From: Kiloniellaceae bacterium
GTDB lineage: Bacteria; Pseudomonadota; Alphaproteobacteria; Kiloniellales; J153
Direction of reading: 5' to 3'
NCBI GenBank assembly: GCA_021776115.1
Contig: JAJFGN010000026.1
Coordinates: 1 to 64,000, forward strand
DNA: 64,000 nt
Shown here: positions 9,090 through 18,848 of the stretch, piece by piece
Numbering within the stretch: position 1 is the stretch's first letter
Layout: each line of letters opens with the position of its first letter
The notes under the pieces: model-generated
The model's database searches: none
Told to the model about the DNA's origin: nothing
What the model saw: only the letters and a program-made list of their open reading frames with translations
Position numbers and translations under genes: made by a program

Positions 9090-10538
9090 CTAAGGCAAGA
9101 CCCGTCGGAGTTCTGTCAAGACAAGACGTTCCGCGCCGGCAGGCTTGCCGGAAAGGCGCCATAAACCAAACTGCGTCACGAAGTACACAAGGGCGCCGAA
9201 AATCGCCGCCGCGCCCAACTCAATCGACATACCTAAAATACCTTGATCGGCCGGCCAAATCGACTTGAGCGCAAGGACTGCAAGGACCATCACCGCCACT
9301 GCCGCCGCAGTTCGCCAAAGCGCCGATACAACGCGGGCGATCCCCAATCCCATAAGACGCATGGCGACCGCGAGATCGAGGACCAAGGTGATAGCCGCGG
9401 CCACCGTGATGGCGATAGCCGCCCCGGGGGCACCCGCCTTATTGATTCCAAAGATGAGTAAGGGAATCGTGATCCCCGCCGAGACAACAGTCAGTGCCGT
9501 CAGGTATTGCGGGCGTCCCAGAGCAAGATATGCCGGGCCGGTAGCGGAGTTTGTGCTCTGGAGGAGGCCGTATATTGCGAGAATTTCGATCAAAGGAATT
9601 GCGTCGAGCCACTTGTCTCCCAGAAGTACCGGAACCAGCAAATCCGCCGTCAGTCCAATCCCCACGGCTATCGGCGCACCGATCAGGGCGATCAGTGCCA
9701 AGGTGTCGACCACGCTGGCGTTCAGCTTCTCGCGGTCGGTGGCCAGTTTCGCGAAGCCGGGAAAGAGGGCGCGCCGGATTGGGCTGATGAGTTCGGTGGT
9801 CGCGAGGTTGGAAACCTCGTAGGCGAGGGAATAGATACCGAGCGTTTGAGCTCCCAAGAGCTTTCCGATGATCAAGGTATCTGCACGCAAATAGAGATAG
9901 AACAAGACGTTGTTGGCCAGAAGCCACTTGGTAAAGTGGAAAATCCCATGCCATTCAGAGAGGCAAAGGCGTGGACGGTAGGGGTGCATCAAAAAACTGA
10001 GTAAGACGCGGGCGAATTTGCCCACAATTATCGCGACGACCAAGGCCCAATAGTCCCGCCAAAAATACGCCAGGACAATTCCCACCGTAACCGAAGCCAG
10101 CTTCTGAGCCGTCATAAACCAAAAGTCTTTGTGGAACTCCATATGCTTGCGGAAATCGACCACGCCGACGTTTTGGAAACTCTCAATGAAAGTAGCTAGG
10201 GCCAGCCAGTAAATTATCGTCTCGATCCGCGCATCTTCGAAGAACTGCGCCGCCGGTACCGCGAAGGCGACCAGGAGAACCGCCAGAACCACGCCGCGCA
10301 GCAGCGACAACGTCCAGGCGGTATCGTAATGTTTCCGGCCTGCAGACTGGTCGCGAATCAGGGCGGTATCGAAACTGAAATCGCTCATCGTTTCGAGTAG
10401 TCCCGCCAGCATGGTCGCCAAGGCGACCAATCCGAAATCTTCGGGCACGAGCAAGCGCGCCAGAACGATTATGCTCCCCATGCCGATGCCGCGAATGACC
10501 AGGCGCATTCCGACCATCCAGGCCGCGCCCTTGGCCAT
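9090..10538 (-). CDS. Wzx-type polysaccharide flippase (MATE/MOP superfamily)
   Basis: The protein has 482 residues from ATG 10538. The frame is open further upstream, and a longer N-terminus beginning near a TTG codon (LDDESPQVGRS) cannot be excluded. It has about 12-14 hydrophobic helices and the N-terminal pattern GAAWMVGMRLVIRGIGMGSIIVLARLLVPEDFGLVALA, typical of lipid-linked oligosaccharide flippases. It would move undecaprenyl-linked repeat units across the inner membrane. It heads a minus-strand block of glycosyltransferases and sugar-nucleotide genes running down from RmlB. Confidence 0.85.
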   Translation of the reverse strand: MAKGAAWMVGMRLVIRGIGMGSIIVLARLLVPEDFGLVALATMLAGLLETMSDFSFDTALIRDQSAGRKHYDTAWTLSLLRGVVLAVLLVAFAVPAAQFFEDARIETIIYWLALATFIESFQNVGVVDFRKHMEFHKDFWFMTAQKLASVTVGIVLAYFWRDYWALVVAIIVGKFARVLLSFLMHPYRPRLCLSEWHGIFHFTKWLLANNVLFYLYLRADTLIIGKLLGAQTLGIYSLAYEVSNLATTELISPIRRALFPGFAKLATDREKLNASVVDTLALIALIGAPIAVGIGLTADLLVPVLLGDKWLDAIPLIEILAIYGLLQSTNSATGPAYLALGRPQYLTALTVVSAGITIPLLIFGINKAGAPGAAIAITVAAAITLVLDLAVAMRLMGLGIARVVSALWRTAAAVAVMVLAVLALKSIWPADQGILGMSIELGAAAIFGALVYFVTQFGLWRLSGKPAGAERLVLTELRRVLP

Positions 10539-10788
10539 GCTTCGTCCGACCTGCGGTGATTCGTCGTCCAATCTAATAGAACCCTGTATTGGGCCGAGCT
10601 TACTTAGCCTCGGCAGGCGCCAAAAAAACCGTGAACCTAGGGGGCGCAAAAAAAAGTGCTGGTCCGAATTGTTCGACGACGGTGATCTACCCTGGAGCCG
10701 TCTCACTAGTCTGGCTGCCTTCCCTTTTCTAGGGGATGGAGCTTTGCGGTGAAATTGCTCTCCAAAGAACTTGGTGTCAAAGGTTGAC

Positions 10789-11697
10789 TCAGGACCCTTT
10801 GATAGCCGCTTTCATGACCCGAAATAAATCCTCCGCGAAAGCCTCGCGGTTCCAATTGACACCCCGGCAAAGATCCAAGAGGCAAGCCATCTTCTCCGAA
10901 ATCTTCATCGGGTGAGTCAGGACGGATTTCGCGTTTTCAAATAAGCGCCGCCAGTGCGGCATCACAAACTTTCCCGACCTCGAAGAATCGTACCATTGAG
11001 TGAAGCCCTCTACGCCGCCGGTCGAGAGTGTCGATCTTCCGGTGTGTTCCCGGTGCTGAAATAAACATTCCGAGACCTGATGGAATTGACCGAGAAGCGC
11101 GAGCCTTCCGAGCAAAATCAGATCCGAACCGACATAACCGCCGATGAGCGGCGTCTTTCGGAGAACATCCGACCGGATGACGCCGAAGATTTCGTGAACG
11201 ATGTGACCCGAGCTTGCGAAGTGGAGAAACAGCCGCCGCTTCGACACGTTCTGCACATCTATTGGATATTTGTATTCGCGGAGTTCTTTGTTGTTCTCGT
11301 CTACAAAGGTTGTTCTCGCGAAACACAAAACGACCGACGGCGAGCGTTCTAGGACCGCGACGCATTTTTCGAAATAGCTCGGATGATGCAAATCGTCGTG
11401 CGCGGCCCACGCGAAATACTTACCCCGAGACAAACGAAAGACATTGTTGAAATTCCAGGAGGCGCCACGGTTTACGTCACTCCGGGAATACCGAATTCGC
11501 GAGTCCTTGGCAGCGTAGGCCTGGCAGATGTCGGCCGTCGTATCCGTCGACGCATTGTCGGAAATAATAAGCTCGAAATCCGTGAAGGTTTGAGCAAGTA
11601 TCGCGTCCAAGGCTTGAGCAAGGAAATTCTCGCCATTGAAGACCGGCAATCCAATGCTGACCAGGGGTGAGTGTTCGGCTTTTTTGTCTGAAGTCAT
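10789..11697 (-). CDS. Family 2 glycosyltransferase
   Basis: ATG 11697 gives 302 residues and puts the GT-A fold at the N-terminus; an in-frame TTG at 11754 would add 19 residues. Motifs visible are VSIGLPVFNGENFLAQALDAILAQTF, ELIISDNASTDTT, and the metal-binding segment AWAAHDDLHHPSYFE, where DD replaces the more common DxD. No membrane helices are seen, so it is probably cytoplasmic and acts at the membrane on a lipid-linked acceptor. Sugar donor and acceptor are unknown. It lies between the flippase and a family-4 glycosyltransferase in the same orientation. Confidence 0.82.
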   Translation of the reverse strand: MTSDKKAEHSPLVSIGLPVFNGENFLAQALDAILAQTFTDFELIISDNASTDTTADICQAYAAKDSRIRYSRSDVNRGASWNFNNVFRLSRGKYFAWAAHDDLHHPSYFEKCVAVLERSPSVVLCFARTTFVDENNKELREYKYPIDVQNVSKRRLFLHFASSGHIVHEIFGVIRSDVLRKTPLIGGYVGSDLILLGRLALLGQFHQVSECLFQHREHTGRSTLSTGGVEGFTQWYDSSRSGKFVMPHWRRLFENAKSVLTHPMKISEKMACLLDLCRGVNWNREAFAEDLFRVMKAAIKGS

Positions 11698-11843
11698 TAT
11701 CGCCACTATTCCCACCGATGCTTTGGACGCAGGCGGAGGCGCCGCCTGGTTCAACGAATATAAATACTGTCTACTTTCAATGCTCTAAGAAGCTATTAAG
11801 CCAATAATTGTGTTCTTCCAACGTTCGAATATTTGGCATGAGA

Positions 11844-13187
11844 TTAGGCGCCGAGCAACAGCGCGTCGTAGTGCGCGGCGAGGCGTTCTCCCTGGATCGG
11901 TGCGCTGAACTCCGCTTCGATGTGCCGGCGGGCGGCGGTCGCCATGCCCTTCCAGCGTTCCGGGTGGCCGACCAGCCAAAGGAGCTTGCTTTCCAGGCCG
12001 TCCAAGTCGCGCTCTGCTGCGAGCAGGCCGGTTACGCCGTCCTGCAGCACGTCGGGGATGTCGCAGTGGAGGCTGCTTACCACAGGCATTCCAGATGCCG
12101 CCATTTCGATCACTGTGACAGGAGCTCCACCCTCGGTGTCCCCATCGCTCGCTGTCACGCTGGGGGAGACGAACAGGTGGTTCCGGCAGGCTTCGGCCAG
12201 TAGCGTGGCGTAAGGTTGATACCCAAGCATGCGAACGCGGTTCTCAAGGCCACCGCGCGAAATAGCGTCGAAGATCCTCGATTTCTCCATTTTGCTGCGC
12301 TCTTGCTGGTTGGCGTCTCCAATTACCGTAATTTCCAACTCTGCGCGCTCTTTAATGCGGCCCAAGGCCTCCAATGCGAAAGGAAAGCCCTTTTTTTCCA
12401 CAAACGACCCGGCTAGCAAGACTTTCAACGGCTCTCCCGGACGCCATCGCCTTGCCTGGAATGTGACATTATCCAGATCGATCCCAAGGTGCTGCACTCT
12501 GATCTTATCTTGAGGACACCCCAGCGTGGCCAAGGCGCGCCCCAAGTGGGGGCCTTCGCATAAGAAAATATCTGCCGTCGCGAATAAGTCCTGGTAACGG
12601 TCTCGCCATACCGGGTTGGTTTTGGGCAGACGGCTCACGTCGTAGCCGTAAAAGGTCACGGCGTGTTTCAGCCCCAAGCGGCGCGCGTTGTCGATGTTAG
12701 ACCAGGCGCGATCGCCGAAATGGGAGTGCAGCACCTCCGCGCCGCACCGCCTCGCCCTGTCACGCAAAAGATAGGACTGCCGCCTCCTGGCCACTTGCCA
12801 CGACCTCGAACCGAGAAACCTCCAGCAGGAAGAATCTTGATCGGCGCTCAGGAGATTTTCGACCGGAAATTGATCCAGGTTCATCGTCTGATCACAAACG
12901 ACATGGTTTTGGATGCGCGGCGGCAGGTGTTTCACTTGGGTGTGCAGCCAGGTCATCGTCTGCGATAGCCAGAGGTGCATCGAGTGAATTACAGCGAAAT
13001 GCCGCTCTCTATTTTCTAGATTTGCCAGAGTGCTATCCGATGATTGGGGCAAGCTCAGAGGAGCTTGTGGGACTCGCAAGGAGGCGGAGAGCCCGAGTTT
13101 AAAAAAAGGGCGCGTCCAGATAATGAGTGCCGCACGGGCTCTATCATGCCAGGACTCTTTCAACTGCGGTGACGACGTCCTGGACAT
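11844..13187 (-). CDS. Family 4-like glycosyltransferase (GT-B fold)
   Basis: The C-terminal half is a clear GT4 domain: VLLAGSFVEKKGFPFALEALGRI, VRMLGYQPYATLLAEACRNHLFVSPS, and the donor-binding stretch GGAPVTVIEMAASGMPVVSSLHCDIPDVLQDGVTGLL with its conserved Glu. The N-terminal half has HSHFGDRAWSN and TFYGYDVSRLP. The start is uncertain. ATG 13187 gives 447 residues and overlaps the upstream aminotransferase gene by 44 bases, while similarity seems to begin only at about residue 63 (AVIHSMHLWLSQT). A shorter start is possible. The likely role is adding a sugar to the surface polysaccharide repeat. Confidence 0.8.
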   Translation of the reverse strand: MSRTSSPQLKESWHDRARAALIIWTRPFFKLGLSASLRVPQAPLSLPQSSDSTLANLENRERHFAVIHSMHLWLSQTMTWLHTQVKHLPPRIQNHVVCDQTMNLDQFPVENLLSADQDSSCWRFLGSRSWQVARRRQSYLLRDRARRCGAEVLHSHFGDRAWSNIDNARRLGLKHAVTFYGYDVSRLPKTNPVWRDRYQDLFATADIFLCEGPHLGRALATLGCPQDKIRVQHLGIDLDNVTFQARRWRPGEPLKVLLAGSFVEKKGFPFALEALGRIKERAELEITVIGDANQQERSKMEKSRIFDAISRGGLENRVRMLGYQPYATLLAEACRNHLFVSPSVTASDGDTEGGAPVTVIEMAASGMPVVSSLHCDIPDVLQDGVTGLLAAERDLDGLESKLLWLVGHPERWKGMATAARRHIEAEFSAPIQGERLAAHYDALLLGA

Positions 13188-14319
13188 CTTGATCCGTTAG
13201 TTTCGCCGAGAGTGGAAGGCTTACCGTTTGCCGGCCGATACGTGTGGCGTGCGGATAGTCCTCAGGCCGCCAGTCGAAGGTTTCCTGGTAAAATGGATGT
13301 TCGGGGATACTCAAGTAATGCACCCCGACACCGATTCCTTGGCCGGTCATGCCGTCAAGGAAGGTGTCGCGTGTGACGCCGGTCCGCGTCTCGTCCACCA
13401 GCACCGTATAGAGGTGATAGGAATGTCGGTTTTCGGGCTCGATCGAGGCCGGCAGTTCCAGGGGTAAATTCCCTAGGGCTGCGTTGTAGCGCTGCCACAC
13501 TTGCTCCCGCTTCTTCCAATAAGGTTCGACGCGGGCGAGCTGATGGATACCGATAGCGGCTTGCAAGTCCATCATGTTGTATTTGAAGCCTGCTTCAACG
13601 ACCTGGTAATGCTTGAAGCCTTCATCTCCGAAACGCTTCCAGGCATCCTTGCTCATTCCGTGCAGCGCCAGGGTCTTGATACGCGCCGCATGTGCATCGC
13701 TATTGGTCAGCACCATGCCGCCTTCGCCGGTGACCACGTTCTTGGTTACGTAGAAACTGAGGCAGCCGAAATCGCCAAAAGTCCCAGCCTTGCGGCCCTT
13801 GTATTCGGTCTCAATTGCGTGGGCGCAGTCTTCGATCAAAACCAAGTCATGCTTTCGCGCAATCGCGCAGAGCGCGTCCATATCGCACGCGCGCCCAGCG
13901 AAGTGAACCGGCATCAGCGCGCGCGTGCGTGGCGTGATCTTGGCGCGAACCTGTTCGGGATCGATATTCATTGTAACCGGATCGACATCGGCCAGAACTG
14001 GCGTAGCGCCAGCGTGAATAATGGCATTGACGCTCGCACAGAATGTCAGCGGAGTTGTGATGACTTCGTCACCAGGTTTTAACCCCGCCGCCACGATGCT
14101 TAGATGCAATGCGGCCGTGCAGGAGTTGACCGCCGCGGCATGTTTGGACCCTTTGTATGCGGCCATGTCGCGCTCGAACTGGGCCACCTTCGGTCCGGTG
14201 CCGAGCCAGCCGCTTTTCATGGTGGCTATAACCTCTTGGATTTCCTGGTCTTCGATGGCTGGCGAGCCGAAGACGAGGAACCGCTCCTTGGAACGCACGG
14301 GCATTGAGGTTTTTGTCAC
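13144..14319 (-). CDS. DegT/DnrJ/EryC1/StrS sugar aminotransferase
   Basis: The protein has 391 residues from GTG 14319, with GGAAG upstream. It is a fold-type I PLP enzyme of the sugar-aminotransferase family. The Schiff-base Lys is in FYVTKNVVTGEGGM, PLP contacts include LIEDCAHAIE, and GVHYLSIPEHPFY is characteristic of 4-keto-sugar aminotransferases. Standing next to RmlA and RmlB, it most simply converts dTDP-4-keto-6-deoxyglucose to a 4-amino-4,6-dideoxy sugar. Whether it forms the gluco or galacto product cannot be told. Confidence 0.88.
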   Translation of the reverse strand: MTKTSMPVRSKERFLVFGSPAIEDQEIQEVIATMKSGWLGTGPKVAQFERDMAAYKGSKHAAAVNSCTAALHLSIVAAGLKPGDEVITTPLTFCASVNAIIHAGATPVLADVDPVTMNIDPEQVRAKITPRTRALMPVHFAGRACDMDALCAIARKHDLVLIEDCAHAIETEYKGRKAGTFGDFGCLSFYVTKNVVTGEGGMVLTNSDAHAARIKTLALHGMSKDAWKRFGDEGFKHYQVVEAGFKYNMMDLQAAIGIHQLARVEPYWKKREQVWQRYNAALGNLPLELPASIEPENRHSYHLYTVLVDETRTGVTRDTFLDGMTGQGIGVGVHYLSIPEHPFYQETFDWRPEDYPHATRIGRQTVSLPLSAKLTDQDVQDVVTAVERVLA

Positions 14320-14391
14320 GTCATTTCTTCCTTCGTACCCGGTCGCCGCTGCTCCGTCATGTCGGGCGGCGTATTCTTACGATCAGGACGG

Positions 14392-15258
14392 TTACTCGCG
14401 CAGAAGCTCGAGCAAGTAAGCGCCATAACTGCTTTTGGTAAGCGGCGCCGCGATTTTTGCCAACTGTTCCGCCGTGATAAAGCCCATGCGGTAGGCGATT
14501 TCCTCGGGGCAGGAGATTTTAAATCCCTGGCGCTCTTCTATTGTCTCAACGAAGTTGGATGCTGCGAGCAGCGATCCCTGGGTTCCGGTATCCAGCCACG
14601 CGGTTCCGCGCCCCAGTACTTCTACATGGAGTTGCCGGCGCTCCATATAAATTCGGTTGAGATCCGTGATCTCCAACTCGCCGCGCGGCGACGGCTTTAA
14701 CGAGTGGGCCAGGGCCACGACCTCGGCGTCGTAGAAATAGAGGCCGGTTACGGCGTAGCGCGACTTCGGTTTGGCCGGTTTTTCCTCCAAGCTGATCGCG
14801 CGTTCTTCGGCGTCGAGCTCGACAACTCCATAGCGCTCTGGATCGCGCACTGCGTACGCGAAGACCGTGGCGCCCTCGCTCCGCTCCGCCGCGCGTTGAA
14901 GCTTGGGCTTCAGACCGGTGCCATAAAATATGTTATCGCCCAGGACCATGGCGCAACGGTCTCCGTCGATGAATTGCTCGCCTATGATGAAGGCTTGGGC
15001 CAAGCCGTCCGGGGAAGGTTGAACGGCATAGGAAATTTGCAACCCAAGATCCTGCCCGTTACCTAGCAACTGCTCGAAGCGGGGCGTATCCTGGGGTGTC
15101 GATATGATCAGAATATCGCGAATGCCGGCTAGCATTAGCATGGACAGCGGGTAATAGATCATGGGCTTGTCGTAGACCGGCAGAAGCTGCTTCGAGACCA
15201 CCTGCGTCATCGGATAAAGCCGCGTGCCCGACCCGCCAGCTAGAAGGATCGCCTTCAT
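14392..15258 (-). CDS. rmlA: Glucose-1-phosphate thymidylyltransferase
   Basis: The protein has 288 residues from ATG 15258, which overlaps the rmlB stop as ATGA; a longer frame upstream is only read-through into rmlB. The nucleotide-binding loop [14 protein letters not shown] and [25 protein letters not shown] are diagnostic of RmlA/RfbA. It makes dTDP-glucose from dTTP and glucose-1-phosphate, the entry to the dTDP-deoxysugar route. Length matches the family (about 290). rmlC and rmlD are absent from the window, so the local branch does not look like the rhamnose one. Confidence 0.95.
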   Translation of the reverse strand: MKAILLAGGSGTRLYPMTQVVSKQLLPVYDKPMIYYPLSMLMLAGIRDILIISTPQDTPRFEQLLGNGQDLGLQISYAVQPSPDGLAQAFIIGEQFIDGDRCAMVLGDNIFYGTGLKPKLQRAAERSEGATVFAYAVRDPERYGVVELDAEERAISLEEKPAKPKSRYAVTGLYFYDAEVVALAHSLKPSPRGELEITDLNRIYMERRQLHVEVLGRGTAWLDTGTQGSLLAASNFVETIEERQGFKISCPEEIAYRMGFITAEQLAKIAAPLTKSSYGAYLLELLRE

Positions 15259-16331
15259 GATGCCGCCATTCTCTGACTGTAATTTTCGTCGATCCATTTG
15301 CGGTACTCTCCGCTGGTGACATCTTCGATCCAGGGGCGGTTGTCGAGATACCACTGCACGGTCTGGCGCATACCGCTTTCGAAAGTCTCGGCCGGACGCC
15401 AGCTCAATTCATCCTCAACCTTGCGCGCATCGATGGCATAGCGTCGATCGTGGCCGGGCCGGTCGTCCACAAAGCTAATAAGTTCGGCGTGCGGCGTCCG
15501 CGGCGACTGCGGGTGCAATTCGTCGAGGAGGGCGCACAGTGTCTTGACCACGTCCAAGTTGATCTTCTCGCTATAGCCTCCGATATTGTAGGTCTCACCC
15601 GGCCGACCGGCTGCCAATACGCGGCGGATGGCGCTGCAATGGTCGCCCACATACAGCCAGTCGCGCACGTTGAGGCCATCCCCATAAACCGGTAACGGCT
15701 TACCTGAAATGGCATTCAGAATCATGAGCGGGATCAGTTTCTCGGGGAACTGATAGGGGCCATAGTTGTTTGAACAGTTGGTCGTTACAACCGGCAACCC
15801 GTAGGTGTGGAAGTAGGCGCGTACCAAATGATCGGATGCTGCCTTTGAGGCGGAGTACGGGCTGTTCGGTGCGTAGGGTGAGGACTCGTGGAAAGCCGGT
15901 TCGTAGGGGCCGAGCGACCCATAAACTTCGTCGGTCGATACATGCAGGAAGCGGAAGTTATCACGTTCGCCCTGCGGCAGGTCTCCCCAATAGGCCCGTG
16001 CGGCCTCCAGAAGGCGGAAGGAGCCGACAATGTTGGTCTTGATGAAATCTTCAGGCCCGTGAATTGAACGGTCCACGTGGCTCTCAGCGGCGAAATGCAC
16101 GATAGCCTGGGGCCGGTGCTCTTGGAGCAAGCCGAGGACCCGATCGAAGTCTCCGATGTCCCCGCGCACGAAAATATGCCGCGGATCTCCGTCGAGCGAG
16201 GCTAGATTACGCAAGTTGCCCGCGTAGGTCAGCAGGTCGAGGTTGACCACAGGCGTGCCCTCCGCCTGGACCCAATCCAGAACGAAATTGGCACCGATAA
16301 AGCCGGCTCCGCCGGTGACTAAAATGGTCAT
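15255..16331 (-). CDS. rmlB: dTDP-glucose 4,6-dehydratase
   Basis: The protein has 358 residues from ATG 16331, with GGAG upstream; a TTG three bases earlier is less likely. The extended SDR fold has [12 protein letters not shown] at the N-terminus, the dehydratase triad [10 protein letters not shown] and [12 protein letters not shown], and [20 protein letters not shown], all hallmarks of RmlB. It converts dTDP-glucose to dTDP-4-keto-6-deoxyglucose. It is first gene of the minus-strand block and is followed by rmlA, the aminotransferase and the glycosyltransferases, probably one transcript. Confidence 0.95.
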   Translation of the reverse strand: MTILVTGGAGFIGANFVLDWVQAEGTPVVNLDLLTYAGNLRNLASLDGDPRHIFVRGDIGDFDRVLGLLQEHRPQAIVHFAAESHVDRSIHGPEDFIKTNIVGSFRLLEAARAYWGDLPQGERDNFRFLHVSTDEVYGSLGPYEPAFHESSPYAPNSPYSASKAASDHLVRAYFHTYGLPVVTTNCSNNYGPYQFPEKLIPLMILNAISGKPLPVYGDGLNVRDWLYVGDHCSAIRRVLAAGRPGETYNIGGYSEKINLDVVKTLCALLDELHPQSPRTPHAELISFVDDRPGHDRRYAIDARKVEDELSWRPAETFESGMRQTVQWYLDNRPWIEDVTSGEYRKWIDENYSQRMAAS

Positions 16332-16542
16332 CAAGGCTCCTGGGCGCTATATGCGGTAATTGGTGCAGAAATATCAGCGCCGCTTATCACGGTGTTGGTC
16401 TACACCCAAATTCTTTGGTAAAAATGAAAAGACACTATCTAAAGGTGAATACCGAAATCCTTAGCCGCGAACCAGCCCCAAGGTTTCATTTTTTCCGTTG
16501 GAACGCTAGCCGGGATTTGAATCGACTAGTTCAGGCCTATAC

Positions 16543-17610
16543 ATGCGCCACTCAAAAAAACGGTCCGATTATATTGCAGTAAAGATACTTGCTTTTCCTA
16601 AGGCTGGAACAGCTTATACGGAGCAATTTTACCAGAAGCTTGAAGGCCTCGGTGCGACTGTTTCGGAAGGTGTCTTCGCGGGCCGCTGGTTACTGCAGAA
16701 TTTGTGGCGGTTCGACACCGTGCACATTCATTGGCCAGCCTTCTTTTATACTGGAAATCAAAGCAAGTTAGGCGAGCTAATTCAGTTCGCGAAGTTCCTC
16801 CTTTTTCTAGGTTTCGTTCGCTTGTCCGGCAAGCGTCTGTGTTGGACCGCCCACAATCTATATCCGCACGACCCTTGTGCGATGCCAGGGCTTCACAAGG
16901 TTGGGCGTTTCGCAGTTACTAAGCTGGCGACGAAAATATTTGTCCATGGCAGTACCGCCGAAAAGCTCATAGCGAAGGAGTTTCCCTGGGCCAAATCTAA
17001 GATGTCAATCATAGCGCATGGAAACTGGATAGAATATTATCCGAAATCGTGCACGCGTGAATGTGCCAGGAGGAGCTTAAATATACCTGAAAATACTTTC
17101 GTGTATTTATTTATAGGATTGTGTAAAGAATATAAAAACATTCATGCGCTCATTGATAATGTCAAGTATTTACAAGAGAATTCCCTTTTGATTGTTGCGG
17201 GTAGATTTGATAATTGCGATTACTATCGAAGAGTTATGGAGTTGGCCGGTACAATTTCGGGCAATTGTTTGCGCGTCGACGCCCGTTTCATACCCGACGA
17301 GGAACTGCAACATTTCTTAATGGCCTGCGATGCAGTGGTGCTTCCGTATGCGGAATCCTTGACATCGGGTGCTGCGGTTCTCGCCCTCGGCTTTGGGCGG
17401 CCGGTCGTTGCGCCGGCATTGGGAAATCTCTGCGATATTATCGATGACCGGACCGGGGTTTTGTATGCCGCTGAAGAGCGAAACGGATTACTTAAGGCAA
17501 TGGGGGAAATCCGGAAGCGTAAGTTTCGCGAAGGGCAAATATTGGAATTTGCGGAATCTCTAACCTGGGATCAGGCGGTAATGGAGATTTTGGACGAAGC
17601 GCGGCGTTAA
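16543..17610 (+). CDS. AT-rich glycosyltransferase, GT-B fold
   Basis: The protein has 355 residues. N-terminal features are FPKAGTAYTEQFYQKL, VHIHWPAFFYTGN and CWTAHNLYPHD; C-terminal features are FLMACDAVVLPYAESLTSGAAVLALGFGRPVVAP, a recognisable GT-B donor site with Ser/Gly in place of the usual EGFG loop. Base composition and codon use (many AAT, ATA, TTA codons) are far more AT-rich than neighbours, which suggests recent acquisition. It stands alone on the plus strand between two sugar-nucleotide operons, with AT-rich DNA on both sides. Donor and acceptor are unknown. Confidence 0.75.
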   Translation: MRHSKKRSDYIAVKILAFPKAGTAYTEQFYQKLEGLGATVSEGVFAGRWLLQNLWRFDTVHIHWPAFFYTGNQSKLGELIQFAKFLLFLGFVRLSGKRLCWTAHNLYPHDPCAMPGLHKVGRFAVTKLATKIFVHGSTAEKLIAKEFPWAKSKMSIIAHGNWIEYYPKSCTRECARRSLNIPENTFVYLFIGLCKEYKNIHALIDNVKYLQENSLLIVAGRFDNCDYYRRVMELAGTISGNCLRVDARFIPDEELQHFLMACDAVVLPYAESLTSGAAVLALGFGRPVVAPALGNLCDIIDDRTGVLYAAEERNGLLKAMGEIRKRKFREGQILEFAESLTWDQAVMEILDEARR

Positions 17611-18056
17611 ATATTTTGCAGTTGAGTGATGAACACTGAAATCTTTAACCGTCAGCTTATTCCAAGTTGTTGTTGTCTCTCGATAGAGCGCTGGCCAGGA
17701 AGATAGTCGATTGGTTGTTCCGGTTTTGATGTTTGAATCAAGGCTGCCCTTGGGTTATGAGCGACCATGGATTCGGGTCGGAGATGCTGCTATCGGCGCG
17801 GTGCGTGGCCCTGGCTTTGGCTATCAATGGTAAAGAGATTGTTTCTAAATATTTGCATTTCTCAGTGAATTCTGATAATACTAAATAAGAAACTGGAAAT
17901 TGTTAAGGTTAAGTTTCGTTTATGTTTACTTTTACGTTTGGTTTCATCTTTAGGTATAGCTCTCTCACTTGCGGGAGGGTTGTTTCATGCCCGTCTTTTG
18001 GGCAACCGCGCCGCTTCGCGGGTCCGCGGTCCCACTGATCCAACGTCGAGGGTGTA
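17611..18056. other. AT-rich spacer before the CDP-sugar operon
   Basis: This stretch of about 450 bases has no credible gene. Its right end contains a small inverted repeat, ACCGCG at 18005-18010 and CGCGGT at 18025-18030, with an inner CCGC/GCGG hairpin, shortly upstream of the cytidylyltransferase start. It could be a leader structure or an attenuator. The rest is AT-rich like the preceding glycosyltransferase gene and may share its foreign origin. Confidence 0.4.
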
Positions 18057-18827
18057 ATGAAGGTCGCGATTTTGGCGGGTGGCGCGGGGACGCGCCTTGC
18101 CGAGGAAACAGAGGTCAAGCCGAAGCCGATGGTCGAGATTGGCGGGATGCCGATTCTCTTGCACATCATGAAGCACTACGCGCATTACGGGCTTGCGGAA
18201 TTCGCGATCGCCCTGGGTTACAAGGGCGAGTACATTAAGAAATACTTCGTCGATTATTGCTCCTTGGACGGCGATCTGACGGTTGATTTGAAGACCGGAC
18301 AGGTCGATGCGCGCGGTGGCGAACGGCCCGACTGGAAGGTCGATTTGGTCGATACCGGCGCGGCGACGCTGACAGGTGGGCGCATCAAGCGTTTGGCGCC
18401 CTATATTGGCAGCGAGACCTTCATGCTGACCTGGGGCGACGGCGTTTCGGACGTGAATATTAAAGATCTGCTGGCTTTCCACCGCGCTCATGGCAAGTTG
18501 GCGACCATGACCGCCGTGCGTCCGCCGGCCCGCTATGGCCACATTGAGTTCGACGGGAACAAGGTGCTGGAGTTCACCGAGAAGCCGCAGACGGCGGAAG
18601 GCTGGATCAACGGCGCCTTCTTCGTGCTCGAACCCCAGGTGTTCGACTATATCGAAGGCGACCAGACGATGTGGGAGCACGCGCCCTTGGAAGGTCTGGC
18701 GCGCGACGGCCAACTCATGGCCTTTAAGCACGAGGCTTTTTGGCAGTGCATGGATACACTGCGTGACAAGACCGTGCTGGAGCGGCTGTGGGACTCCGGC
18801 AACCCGCCTTGGAAGTCATGGGATTAA
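18057..18827 (+). CDS. rfbF: Glucose-1-phosphate cytidylyltransferase
   Basis: The protein has 256 residues from ATG 18057 after GAGGG. The nucleotidyltransferase signature AILAGGAGTRLAEETEVKPKPMVEIGGMPIL matches RfbF, as do MLTWGDGVSDVNI and EKPQTAEGWINGAFFVLEP. It makes CDP-glucose (or a related CDP-sugar) from CTP and a sugar-1-phosphate. It opens a five-gene operon with an SDR enzyme and three methyltransferase-like proteins. The usual partner RfbG, a CDP-glucose 4,6-dehydratase, is not seen nearby. Confidence 0.92.
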   Translation: MKVAILAGGAGTRLAEETEVKPKPMVEIGGMPILLHIMKHYAHYGLAEFAIALGYKGEYIKKYFVDYCSLDGDLTVDLKTGQVDARGGERPDWKVDLVDTGAATLTGGRIKRLAPYIGSETFMLTWGDGVSDVNIKDLLAFHRAHGKLATMTAVRPPARYGHIEFDGNKVLEFTEKPQTAEGWINGAFFVLEPQVFDYIEGDQTMWEHAPLEGLARDGQLMAFKHEAFWQCMDTLRDKTVLERLWDSGNPPWKSWD

Positions 18828-18848
18828 CGGCGAATTGGGGATAACGAT

